A stretch of 26,888 nt of DNA from CAZKEW01 sp964580435 (GTDB taxonomy: Bacteria; Acidobacteriota; Aminicenantia; Aminicenantales; UBA8522): positions 1 through 26,888 of the forward strand of contig CAZOKP010000031.1 in assembly GCA_964580435.1 (NCBI GenBank). Direction: 5' to 3'. Positions 15,645-22,684 of the stretch are shown in pieces. The translations under genes were made by a program, and so were the position numbers. Position 1 is the stretch's first letter; each line of letters starts with the position of its first letter. The notes under the pieces were generated by a model. It searched no databases and had not been told where the DNA came from. It saw only the letters and a list, made by a program, of their open reading frames with translations.

Positions 15645-15750
15645 AGAATGGGTGGCGCGGCGTCAGTTCCCGGCCGCCCGCAGCGAATGGTGCGGGTGGG
15701 AGGGTCGTAGGCGAGGACGGACGGGAACGCGCCGTGATAGGACCCATTCT
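15645..15750. repeat. Long imperfect hairpin related to the 10.6-11.2 kb repeats
   Basis: The gap between the DUF35 gene and liuB is almost filled by one inverted repeat. AGAATGGGT (15645-15653) pairs with ACCCATTCT (15742-15750), GGCGCG (15654-15659) with CGCGCC (15728-15733), and TTCCCG (15667-15672) with CGGGAA (15722-15727). An inner CCCGCA/TGCGGG hairpin (15677-15696) has the loop GCGAATGG. Stretches such as GCGTCAGT, CGAATGGT and AGGCGAGG also occur in the same order at 10602-10652. It lies inside a co-directional gene block, so it should be transcribed. Confidence 0.75.
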
Positions 15751-15758
15751 AATTGCCT

Positions 15759-16151
15759 CTATTCCGGCACAAATTTGTATCCGTAGTAGATGACTCCGGA
15801 TTCGCCTTCCTGGTAGATCTTCCTGAATTCGATTCTTACCCTCGAGCCCGTTTTCAGGTTCTCAAAATTGAAGTCGACGATCTGACCGGTCAGCCGCACT
15901 CTGTCATCGAGCTCGACGATGCCGACGGCATAGGGCGTTTGATCGACAAAAGGCTGTGGCGCTACGCGGATGATCGTGTAGGTGACGATCTTTCCTTTAT
16001 CGGCGAGGGTAATGGGCTCGAATTCCCTGGCTTTGCACTCGGGGCAGACGAGCCGGGGCGGGAAGGAGATAGCCCCGCACTTTTTGCATTTGGCGGCCTC
16101 GAGCCTGTATCTTTGGGGAATTTCTCTCCAATATCTCGATGGTGTCGGCAT
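15759..16151 (-). CDS. DUF35 zinc-ribbon/OB-fold protein, partner of thiolase and HMG-CoA synthase
   Basis: This 130-residue protein has a rubredoxin-like zinc ribbon (CKKCG at 22-26 and CPECK at 36-40) followed by the DUF35 OB-fold (about 50-125, including YTIIRVAPQPF and PYAVGIVELDD). In archaea the homologous protein holds acetoacetyl-CoA thiolase and HMG-CoA synthase in one channelling complex. The gene order here (HMG-CoA synthase, thiolase, DUF35) supports the same role. AGGAGG precedes ATG 16151, 12 bases after the thiolase stop. Confidence 0.88.
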   Translation of the reverse strand: MPTPSRYWREIPQRYRLEAAKCKKCGAISFPPRLVCPECKAREFEPITLADKGKIVTYTIIRVAPQPFVDQTPYAVGIVELDDRVRLTGQIVDFNFENLKTGSRVRIEFRKIYQEGESGVIYYGYKFVPE

Positions 16152-16163
16152 TTTCTCCTCCTC

Positions 16164-17318
16164 TCAGCTTCTTTCAAAAATATGGACAATGGAGCTTCCG
16201 CCGCTTCCGCCCATATTCTGGGTCAGGCCGACCCTGGCTTCCTTGACTTGTCTGGGCCCTGCCTCTTCCCGAAGCTGCTTAACGATTTCGATGGCCTGAG
16301 CAACCCCTGTGGCTCCGACAGGATGCCCCTTGGCTTTCAACCCGCCGCTCGCATTCACCGGAAATTTTCCTTGAAGGGACGTTATGCCTTCCTCCACGGC
16401 CTTTCCGCCCTTGCCTTTTTCCACAAGACCCAGGGCTTCGGTCACGCAGATCTCGGCGATAGTGAAGCAATCATGGACCTCGATGACATCCATATCTTCG
16501 GGCTTCTTCCCGGCCATAGAATAAGCTTTCTTCGCTGCCTGGTAGGTTGACTCGATCCACGTGAGATCCTTCCGCGAGCTAAGCGCTATTGTATCCGTGG
16601 CCTGGCCGCTGCCGCTGATCTTCACAAGGGGCTTTTTCATTTTTTTGGCGATATCCAAAGGACAGAGAATCATCGCGGCTGCGCCATCCGTGATGGGAGA
16701 GCAATCCAGGACACGAAGCGGGTCGGCCACAAGCACGGAACAGAGCACGCCGTCCACGGTAATTTCATAAGGGTATTGAGCCAAGGGGTTCATCGAGCCA
16801 TTGTGATGATTTTTCACAGCCACCATGGCCAGCTGTTCCCTTGTGGTTCCGTATTTTTCCATGTGGGCTCGGGCTATCAGGGCATAGAGACCCGGAAAAG
16901 TGATGCCGTGGTAGCATTCATATTCCTGGTCGGCAGCCGTGCCGAGGGCGTAAGTGGCCTCGTTGCCGTTGACGTCGGTCATCTTTTCAACCCCGCTCAC
17001 AAGGACAATATCCGCCATCCCCGAGGCAACCTCGATAAAGCCGGTCCTCAAAGCCAGGCCTCCGGACGCGCAGGCGGACTCGACTCTAGCCGCGGGAACG
17101 GGGGTCTGGCCCAGGTAATCGGCGAGAAGAGAAGCGAGGTGCTCCTGCCCGATAAAAAGCCCGCTCGACATCGACCCGACGATGAGAGAATCGATTTTAT
17201 CCACTCCGGCGTCATCCAAAGCGAGGAGAGCCGTCTCCACAAAAATGTCGCGGAGAGACTTCTCCCACAGCTCACCCCACTTGGTCATGCCCACACCGAT
17301 GACAGCAACTTCTCTCAT
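16164..17318 (-). CDS. Acetyl-CoA C-acetyltransferase, archaeal/SCP-x-type thiolase
   Basis: This 384-residue thiolase condenses two acetyl-CoA to acetoacetyl-CoA, or cleaves it. The nucleophile is C83 in VESACASGG, with HDCF at 282-285 and the catalytic His in GGLKAKGHPVGATG (H332). The C-terminus NMGGSGGSSIVHIF follows the SCP-x/archaeal pattern and lacks the CxG cysteine of classical bacterial thiolases. An AGGAGG site precedes ATG 17318. It sits 9 bases after the HMG-CoA synthase gene and 12 bases before the DUF35 gene, so all three are probably translated from one transcript and assemble together. Confidence 0.9.
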   Translation of the reverse strand: MREVAVIGVGMTKWGELWEKSLRDIFVETALLALDDAGVDKIDSLIVGSMSSGLFIGQEHLASLLADYLGQTPVPAARVESACASGGLALRTGFIEVASGMADIVLVSGVEKMTDVNGNEATYALGTAADQEYECYHGITFPGLYALIARAHMEKYGTTREQLAMVAVKNHHNGSMNPLAQYPYEITVDGVLCSVLVADPLRVLDCSPITDGAAAMILCPLDIAKKMKKPLVKISGSGQATDTIALSSRKDLTWIESTYQAAKKAYSMAGKKPEDMDVIEVHDCFTIAEICVTEALGLVEKGKGGKAVEEGITSLQGKFPVNASGGLKAKGHPVGATGVAQAIEIVKQLREEAGPRQVKEARVGLTQNMGGSGGSSIVHIFERS

Positions 17319-17327
17319 TTTCTCCTC

Positions 17328-18374
17328 CTACTCGGCCTTCCGGATCTTATGGCGGAACTTGGCGTAGGTCCCGTAATCCAGATAATTCCTGTTGTTTTCG
17401 AGTAGAAACCTGGTCTTGGGGGCCAAGTCCCTGACTTCGTTAATTCTTTCTGTAACCCTGAAAACGAACCCATCGCTTCCCGCCCCCGACCCATAGGATA
17501 CAATGAGAATGAGGTCATTGGGCTTGGAAATATCCAGAGTCGCGGTCAGACCTATCGGCGATGACCCCGAATAAGTATTTCCGAGTTTCGACACCAGCCA
17601 GCCGGGCTCGATCTGCTTTTTCGTAAATCCGAGCAGGTCCCCGACCCGAAAAGGGAATTTGCCGTTGGGCTGGTGGAAGATGACATAGTTGAAGTCCGAA
17701 GGCTTCAGGCCTGCCTTGGCCATGATCCCTTTGGCCGCGCCGGTTATATGCTTGAAATAAGCAGGTTCACCAGTGAACCGGCCGCCGTGCTGGGGATAAT
17801 ACTGGTATTCGCGCCGCCAGAAATCAGGTGTATCGGTGGTAAAGGAATACGTTTCCAGGCACTCGGCCACGATATTTTCCCGGCCGAAAATGTAAGCCGC
17901 CGCACCTGCCGCGGCCGTATACTCCAAGGCGTCGCCGGGAGCTCCCTGAGATGTGTCCGCACCCACGGCCAGCCCATATTTAATTTCCCCGGCCTTAACT
18001 AAGCTCAGGGCGACAAACATCCCTTCTGTCCCCGCTTTGCAGGCAAACTCAAAGTCGGCTGTATGGACTTCGGGCGTGGCTCCAATAGCTTCCGCCAACA
18101 CGGTCCCGCTCGGTTTGACGGCATAAGGGTGGGATTCAGAGCCGATGTAAACGGCACCAATCTCTTTCGGGTTAATCCGAGCCCTCTTCAAGGCATATTT
18201 TGAGGCTTCCACCGACATCGTTATTGTGTCCTGGTCGGGAGAAGGGACGGATTTTTCCTCGACTAACAGCCCCTTCTTGTAGCTTGGAGCATCGGCACCC
18301 CAGACTTTGGCGATCTCCTCCACTTTGATCCGGTTTCTCGGGATGTAAGCCCCGTAACCGATGATTCCTTCCAT
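17328..18374 (-). CDS. Hydroxymethylglutaryl-CoA synthase, archaeal type
   Basis: This 348-residue thiolase-fold enzyme condenses acetyl-CoA with acetoacetyl-CoA to give HMG-CoA. The candidate triad is E80 (GSESHPYAVKP), C112 (FACKAGTEGM) and H234 (FHQPNGKFP), all in the arrangement of archaeal HMG-CoA synthases (UPF0219 group) and unlike the Staphylococcus MvaS form. GGGAGG lies before ATG 18374. It is the first gene of the minus-strand block. A terminator-like hairpin sits only about 30 bases upstream. No HMG-CoA reductase or HMG-CoA lyase is encoded nearby. The family call is firm; the physiological direction is discussed in the findings. Confidence 0.92.
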   Translation of the reverse strand: MEGIIGYGAYIPRNRIKVEEIAKVWGADAPSYKKGLLVEEKSVPSPDQDTITMSVEASKYALKRARINPKEIGAVYIGSESHPYAVKPSGTVLAEAIGATPEVHTADFEFACKAGTEGMFVALSLVKAGEIKYGLAVGADTSQGAPGDALEYTAAAGAAAYIFGRENIVAECLETYSFTTDTPDFWRREYQYYPQHGGRFTGEPAYFKHITGAAKGIMAKAGLKPSDFNYVIFHQPNGKFPFRVGDLLGFTKKQIEPGWLVSKLGNTYSGSSPIGLTATLDISKPNDLILIVSYGSGAGSDGFVFRVTERINEVRDLAPKTRFLLENNRNYLDYGTYAKFRHKIRKAE

Positions 18375-18403
18375 GGGTTTCCTCCCTATAGAAAAACAAA
18401 AAA

Positions 18404-18442
18404 GGGACGGTTCCGCAAAAGAACCGTCCCCGCTTTTTTTTC
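18404..18442. terminator. Bidirectional terminator-like hairpin ahead of the HMG-CoA synthase gene
   Basis: GGGACGGTTC (18404-18413) and GAACCGTCCC (18421-18430) form a perfect 10-base stem with a CGCAAAA loop. On the plus strand CGC and nine T follow. On the minus strand TTTTTTGTTTTTC follows. It lies between two divergent genes, so no gene ends here. On the minus strand it is in the leader of the HMG-CoA synthase gene, a possible attenuator. The same palindrome recurs at 21722 and 23519. Confidence 0.75.
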
Positions 18443-18544
18443 GAGCGTCATGGACCAGAATTTAATGAGGGATAATCCTGTCATATCTCATTTTTGAAGT
18501 CAAGGAAAAGTATCCGGTTTTGGGGATACCCAATATTGACTCAG

Positions 18545-18572
18545 GGAACTTTTCGGCAGAGAATCTCGTCTA
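18545..18572 (+). promoter_or_regulatory. ECF-sigma-type promoter of the downstream sigma operon
   Basis: GGAACTT (18545-18551) is followed after 15 bases by CGTCTA (18567-18572). This matches the usual ECF/sigmaE layout of an AAC-type -35 and CGTC-type -10. It lies 14 bases before the GTG start of an ECF sigma gene, with AAGGTG (18575-18580) as ribosome-binding site, giving a very short leader. This suggests autoregulation. Confidence 0.7.
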
Positions 18573-18586
18573 TCAAGGTGAAGTGA

Positions 18587-19147
18587 GTGGACTTAAACAA
18601 AGTGATCAAAGAATGCTTGCAAGGCAAGCAAGGAGCCTGGGAGATGCTCGTTAATACCTATTCCAAGCGGGTCTTCAACATGGCCTACCAATTCGCCGGA
18701 AGCTACCAGGAGGCCGAAGACTTGACCCAGGATATCTTCCTCAAGCTTTACCATTCCCTGCCCAAATACGACTTCGGGAAGAACTTTACCGCCTGGCTCC
18801 TAACTCTGGCCAAGAACCATCTCATCGACACCTACCGCAGGACCAAATGGGAAAAGACCAACCGTGACGATTTTGACGAACATTTCTTCATTGTCGAGAA
18901 CGCCGAAAGCCCTGAGGCCGCTCTGGTCAAGAAAGACAACAGGAAAATAGTCTGGGAGAGCCTTAATCATCTCTCCTCGGATATCCGCCTGGCCGTCATC
19001 CTCAGAGATATCCAGGACAAGACCTATGAGGAGATCGCCGAAATCACCGGCCTGCCGATTGGAACGGTCAAATCGCGGGTCAGCCGGGGAAGGTTTCAGC
19101 TGGCCAAAATTCTCCAAGAAAAGAAGGAGGGCTCCGATGAACTGTAA
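18587..19147 (+). CDS. ECF RNA polymerase sigma factor
   Basis: This 186-residue sigma factor has region 2 at about 12-78 (LVNTYSKRVFNMAYQFAG, EAEDLTQDIFLKLYHSL, FTAWLLTLAKNHLIDTYRR) and region 4 at about 122-176 (LNHLSSDIRLAVILRDIQDK, YEEIAEITGLPIGTVKSRVS). It starts with GTG 18587, with AAGGTG six bases upstream. It overlaps the anti-sigma gene by 11 bases and is preceded by an ECF-type promoter it probably reads itself. It is distinct from the other ECF factor in this window. Confidence 0.92.
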   Translation: MDLNKVIKECLQGKQGAWEMLVNTYSKRVFNMAYQFAGSYQEAEDLTQDIFLKLYHSLPKYDFGKNFTAWLLTLAKNHLIDTYRRTKWEKTNRDDFDEHFFIVENAESPEAALVKKDNRKIVWESLNHLSSDIRLAVILRDIQDKTYEEIAEITGLPIGTVKSRVSRGRFQLAKILQEKKEGSDEL

Positions 19148-19646
19148 ACGAATCGAGGAACTCCTTTCTTCTTTCCTGGAAGGAGAACTCACTGCCCACG
19201 AGAAAAGTCTTCTCGAAAGGCACCTGGCGACCTGCCAGGCTTGCGCCTCGCTCTACTCTGCCCTCCAAGAAACCCGTGAGGCGCTTTTCGGGTTTCCCGA
19301 GGCCGAAATCACCGAAAGCCTAGCCTCCAAGCTCTACGCCATTCCCGAGAGGAGGAAAAAGTTCAGTTTCAGCCTTGACTTCCTGCTCAAGCCGTCGCTC
19401 CAGCCCATTTTTGCCACGGCCGCCATTTTCCTGACCGTCCTGTCTTTTTATCTCTTTAATCCAGACAAGAAGTATATCGACCGGACGATCGACCAGAAAA
19501 TCCATCTCGGCTACAGCCAGGTCGAAAAGCTTTATGCCAAAGCCGGTTCTTGGACGGACCGGCTGGTTGATTATAAAGACAATGTCCTTGGTTCCCTCAA
19601 GAATTGGAAAATTTTTGGCGGGAAAAAGGATGAAATCAAAACTTAG
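19137..19646 (+). CDS. Zinc-finger (zf-HC2) transmembrane anti-sigma factor
   Basis: This 169-residue protein has an N-terminal anti-sigma zinc-binding motif with C3, H29, C33 and C36 (HLATCQAC). One transmembrane helix (about 89-107) and a periplasmic tail of about 60 residues follow. It would hold the neighbouring ECF sigma at the membrane until an envelope signal releases it. AAGGAGG (19124-19130) lies six bases before ATG 19137 and fixes the start inside the 3' end of the sigma gene. Confidence 0.88.
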   Translation: MNCKRIEELLSSFLEGELTAHEKSLLERHLATCQACASLYSALQETREALFGFPEAEITESLASKLYAIPERRKKFSFSLDFLLKPSLQPIFATAAIFLTVLSFYLFNPDKKYIDRTIDQKIHLGYSQVEKLYAKAGSWTDRLVDYKDNVLGSLKNWKIFGGKKDEIKT

Positions 19647-19657
19647 GAGGAATTGAA

Positions 19658-20140
19658 ATGGAAGAAAAAGTTATCGTCCAAAGGCCACCGAAATCCCCCG
19701 CTCTGGCCGGGATCCTTTCTGCTTTTTTCCCGTTTGGGGTCGGCGCCTTTTATAACGGGGAAATCATCAAGGGCTTTATCTACCTCATCGTATTCGCCGG
19801 CTTGGTCACAATGCAGGAACACAGCTCAGCGCAGCCTTTTGCCGGGCTGGTCCTTGCGGGATTCTACTTCTTTCAGATTATCGATTCGGTCAGCATAGCC
19901 AAAAGGCTGAACCGAAGAGCCCTGCAGAGCGAGGAAGCCAAAGAAGAAGAAGAAGTCACCGTTGAAGCCTTCAAGTCCGGATCTGTATTCTGGGGAGGCC
20001 TGCTTATCGTGCTTGGCGCCATTCTTCTTCTGGGGAACTTCGACGTGATCAGCTACAAGAGAATCTTTGATTTCTGGCCGTTGGTCATAATCGTCATCGG
20101 CGGAAAGCTCGTGGCAGAGCATTTTTCTAAGAACAAATAG
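19658..20140 (+). CDS. Membrane protein with TM2-like N-terminus and LiaF-like (DUF5668) C-terminus
   Basis: This 160-residue protein has four hydrophobic segments (about 13-30, 38-52, 60-78, 108-152 in two parts). The first half (ALAGILSAFFPFGVGAFYNG) resembles TM2-type small membrane domains. The second half (FWGGLLIVLGAILLLGNFDV, then FWPLVIIVIGGKLV) matches the LiaI/LiaF-like DUF5668 helical hairpin. An acidic linker EEAKEEEEV joins them. GGAGG is upstream of ATG 19658. The DUF5668 pattern recurs in the next gene, suggesting duplication. Confidence 0.75.
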   Translation: MEEKVIVQRPPKSPALAGILSAFFPFGVGAFYNGEIIKGFIYLIVFAGLVTMQEHSSAQPFAGLVLAGFYFFQIIDSVSIAKRLNRRALQSEEAKEEEEVTVEAFKSGSVFWGGLLIVLGAILLLGNFDVISYKRIFDFWPLVIIVIGGKLVAEHFSKNK

Positions 20141-20149
20141 GAGGATAAA

Positions 20150-20362
20150 ATGGCCAAGAAACAGCGTGACGCGTTAGCCTGGGGAATCATCCTCATCGTC
20201 ATCGGGTTGATCTTCTTGCTGGACCGGTTCGATGTCGATGTCTGGGATATCGTGGCCCGTCTCTGGCCGGTGGGCCTGATCATCTGGGGTGCCTGGAAGC
20301 TCTATTTCGGTTTGAAGGAAAAGAAGGAAGAATCTAAAGCCCTCGATAAAAAGCAGGATTGA
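20150..20362 (+). CDS. Small LiaF-like (DUF5668) membrane protein
   Basis: This 70-residue protein consists of two membrane helices (about 8-25 and 35-53). The motif WGIILIVIGLIFLLDRFDV followed by LWPVGLIIWGAWKLYFGL is the DUF5668 hairpin, closely parallel to the C-terminal half of the preceding protein. The tail is lysine- and glutamate-rich. AGGAGG (20140-20145) lies upstream of ATG 20150. It likely works with the DUF4097 protein, since LiaF-like and DUF4097 domains commonly occur together in envelope-stress modules. Confidence 0.85.
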   Translation: MAKKQRDALAWGIILIVIGLIFLLDRFDVDVWDIVARLWPVGLIIWGAWKLYFGLKEKKEESKALDKKQD

Positions 20363-20364
20363 CG

Positions 20365-21702
20365 ATGAAACCCAAACAAATTGTTCTGCTGATATTCATC
20401 ATCGTCGCCGGCGTCTTCTTCTACCATGTCCAGACTGGAAAGATCGACATTGACGGGAATCTGGAGGATTATATCGGCCTCGACCTCCAGGAATTCACTT
20501 CCGCAGAATCCCAAGTTATCGAACCGCCTTTCCCGGCATCTCTCAGAGTCATCAACGCCCATGGAAACGTCGAGGTCCAGGGCACGGAGAGCGACAAGAT
20601 CACCGTCACCTTAGAGAAGAGAGCATGGCGGAAGAACGCAGAGAAAGCTAAAGAAACCCTGGATAGTATCCGCCTCGTTGTCGACAAGGACGAGCAGGCC
20701 GTAACGCTCAAGACTAACCGGGAGGAACTCAAGGCGAGGCACGCGTTCATCGGAGTCGTTAGAGGCTTCGAGACAAACCTTCGTATCAGCATCCCTTTGA
20801 ACATGGACATCGAAGTTGCGAACTCCTACGGCCTTGTCAAGGCCACTCAGGTTGGAAAGGCGGTTATCCGCAACCCCCACGGAGAGGTTGCCGCCTCCGA
20901 CGTAAACGGGGAGCTCAAGATAGAGAACAGTTATGAGGACATTAAATTGTCGGCCCTCCATTCGAACTGCCAGGTAGAAAGCAGCCACTCGTCCGTTTTC
21001 GCCAACGGCGTCCAGGGAGAGATGAGAATCGAAACGTCCTACGGGACAGTTCAGGTTCAAAAAGTCGGCCAGAAAATCGTCATCGATGGAAGACATACTG
21101 AGATCATAGGCGAGGACCTCACCGGACCCCTAGACATCACGAATTCCTACGAAAAGATATCTGTGGCGCGCGTCGGCCAGACCAAAATAGAAGGTCATCA
21201 TTCCGAGATCGAAGCAGATGACGTGAACGGCGGCCTGGAAATAAGGGACAACTATGCCTCGGCCGACCTGAGCAACGTCCGCGGAAACCTCAAGATTTCA
21301 GGCCGAAACCTGTCTGTCTCCGGGAAAAATGTGGTCGGGGAAGAAATCTCTGTCTCCACGTCTTATGATAATATCGAGCTTGTTGGTTTTTCCGGAAAAA
21401 CGACGCTCCTCCAATCCCACGGCGATGTCATTCTCGACCCCCTGCCCCTTACGGGACCTATCGAAGTCCGCGGCGAATATTCCACAATCACATTCTATTG
21501 GCCTGAAGGCGAGCAGTATCCTCTTGAAGCCCAGACCAGGAATGGAGATATCCATTGGCGCCTGGCCGGAGAGATTGCCCTCGAGGAAAAAGACAGCCTG
21601 ACTGTGGCCAAGGCCTTTCTCGACCTCAAGGAAAAACCGCACATTCTTCTCACCACAACCTACAACGACATTTTTGTCGAAACCGGATTCCCCCCTAAAT
21701 AA
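20365..21702 (+). CDS. DUF4097 beta-helical surface/periplasmic protein
   Basis: This 445-residue protein has an N-terminal membrane anchor or signal (about 5-21, IVLLIFIIVAGVFFYH). From about residue 55 to the end it forms a right-handed beta-solenoid of the DUF4097 type. Repeating units carry alternating signatures such as ANSYGLVKA, NPHGEVAASDVNG, ENSYEDIKLS, SSHSSVFANGVQG, ETSYGTVQV, GRHTEIIGEDLTG and TNSYEKISV, with a period of about 20 residues. ATG 20365 is used; it lies two bases after the preceding stop. It is the last gene of the ECF operon and ends in a strong terminator. The ligand or partner is unknown. A role as an envelope-stress effector or sensor is inferred from the operon. 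Confidence 0.85.
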   Translation: MKPKQIVLLIFIIVAGVFFYHVQTGKIDIDGNLEDYIGLDLQEFTSAESQVIEPPFPASLRVINAHGNVEVQGTESDKITVTLEKRAWRKNAEKAKETLDSIRLVVDKDEQAVTLKTNREELKARHAFIGVVRGFETNLRISIPLNMDIEVANSYGLVKATQVGKAVIRNPHGEVAASDVNGELKIENSYEDIKLSALHSNCQVESSHSSVFANGVQGEMRIETSYGTVQVQKVGQKIVIDGRHTEIIGEDLTGPLDITNSYEKISVARVGQTKIEGHHSEIEADDVNGGLEIRDNYASADLSNVRGNLKISGRNLSVSGKNVVGEEISVSTSYDNIELVGFSGKTTLLQSHGDVILDPLPLTGPIEVRGEYSTITFYWPEGEQYPLEAQTRNGDIHWRLAGEIALEEKDSLTVAKAFLDLKEKPHILLTTTYNDIFVETGFPPK

Positions 21703-21721
21703 AGGTTAGCAGCTTACACTC

Positions 21722-21760
21722 GGGACGGTTCTCTTCGGAGAACCGCCCCTTTTTATTTTT
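21722..21760 (+). terminator. Intrinsic terminator of the ECF/DUF4097 operon
   Basis: GGGACGGTTCTC (21722-21733) pairs with GAGAACCGCCCC (21738-21749), with one A/C mismatch, around a TTCG tetraloop. TTTTTATTTTT follows. The T run contains the stop codon of the convergent gene on the other strand. The stem is a variant of the palindrome at 18404. Confidence 0.9.
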
Positions 21761-22652
21761 CTTTATTCTTCAGATTATAAATCTTCTGGGTCAGGACGCC
21801 CGTGATCTTGATGTTGAAGTAAGAGATCAGGTTCGTTATATCCTTTTTGTACTTCGTCACGTAGCGAACAAAATCGTTCTCTTTCTTGAAATGGAGAAGA
21901 TTCTCGAATTCCTCCACCTCGTCATGAAGCTCGATGACAAAATGATTGATCGTCCTGTATTCCGCGTTGATGTCGATCAGGTCCTTGTCGCTGAGTTTGG
22001 CGAAATCAAGATAAGGAGGCAGCGATTGGAGCAGCAGCAGGCTCTCCGACCGCAATTCGTTGACCAACTCCTTGATCTCCTGGAAGAATGATTTGTGATC
22101 GAGAGGATTCTTCAATTTCTCCTGGGCCTTGTCGATCAGGACCTCATTCTGGTCCTTCAGCGATATGATCAGCTCCTTGACGCCGAAATACTTCCGCTTG
22201 AGGTTGAACAGGTCGATGAAATCCCGTCCGATATAAATTTTATCCTCATAGTGCGTCGTCAGATCCATCGGCGAGTTGGTGTAGAATTTGACCTCATACC
22301 GGCGCCCGCCCGAATCTTTCTCCCTCAATCTGGCCAAAACGAGGAAGTTGTTCTGCTCGACAAAATAGCTGTTGATGTCCAGGAGGACGGAATACATCGC
22401 CAGGTTATGGATGATGGACTCCTTAAGATAATCCAGCAGCGCCTCTTTTTTGGTAATGAAATCTGTGATGTTCTCGTTGGGAGTGGGGTTTAGGACGGAA
22501 TAAGAGGGCGAAAGAAGATAGAGCACCGGGCCGGTCCCGAGCTCCAGATGAAGGTTCTTGAGAGCCTTTTGATGGAGGTCATCCAAGACCATGGACCGGA
22601 GGGGCGGAAGGCTCTGGACATCCAGCTTGGAAAGTTCTTCGACTTCATTCAT
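21753..22652 (-). CDS. Hypothetical protein, unrecognised family
   Basis: I do not recognise this 299-residue protein. It has no signal peptide or membrane helix. It begins with an acidic stretch (MNEVEELSKLDVQSLPP), has an alpha/beta-like middle (GPVLYLLSPSYSVLNP, YSVLLDINSYFVEQNNFLVL, RRYEVKFYTNSPMD), and ends in a long, probably coiled-coil helical part rich in Glu, Lys and Leu (about 165-299). GAGGTG precedes ATG 22652. It is 32 bases downstream of the lipoate ligase gene and likely co-transcribed. Codon use looks like that of its neighbours. The coding call is supported by length, ribosome-binding site and amino-acid composition. Confidence 0.75.
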   Translation of the reverse strand: MNEVEELSKLDVQSLPPLRSMVLDDLHQKALKNLHLELGTGPVLYLLSPSYSVLNPTPNENITDFITKKEALLDYLKESIIHNLAMYSVLLDINSYFVEQNNFLVLARLREKDSGGRRYEVKFYTNSPMDLTTHYEDKIYIGRDFIDLFNLKRKYFGVKELIISLKDQNEVLIDKAQEKLKNPLDHKSFFQEIKELVNELRSESLLLLQSLPPYLDFAKLSDKDLIDINAEYRTINHFVIELHDEVEEFENLLHFKKENDFVRYVTKYKKDITNLISYFNIKITGVLTQKIYNLKNKEK

Positions 22653-22684
22653 CGTTCGAGCACCTCGATGGCATCAAAATCGTA

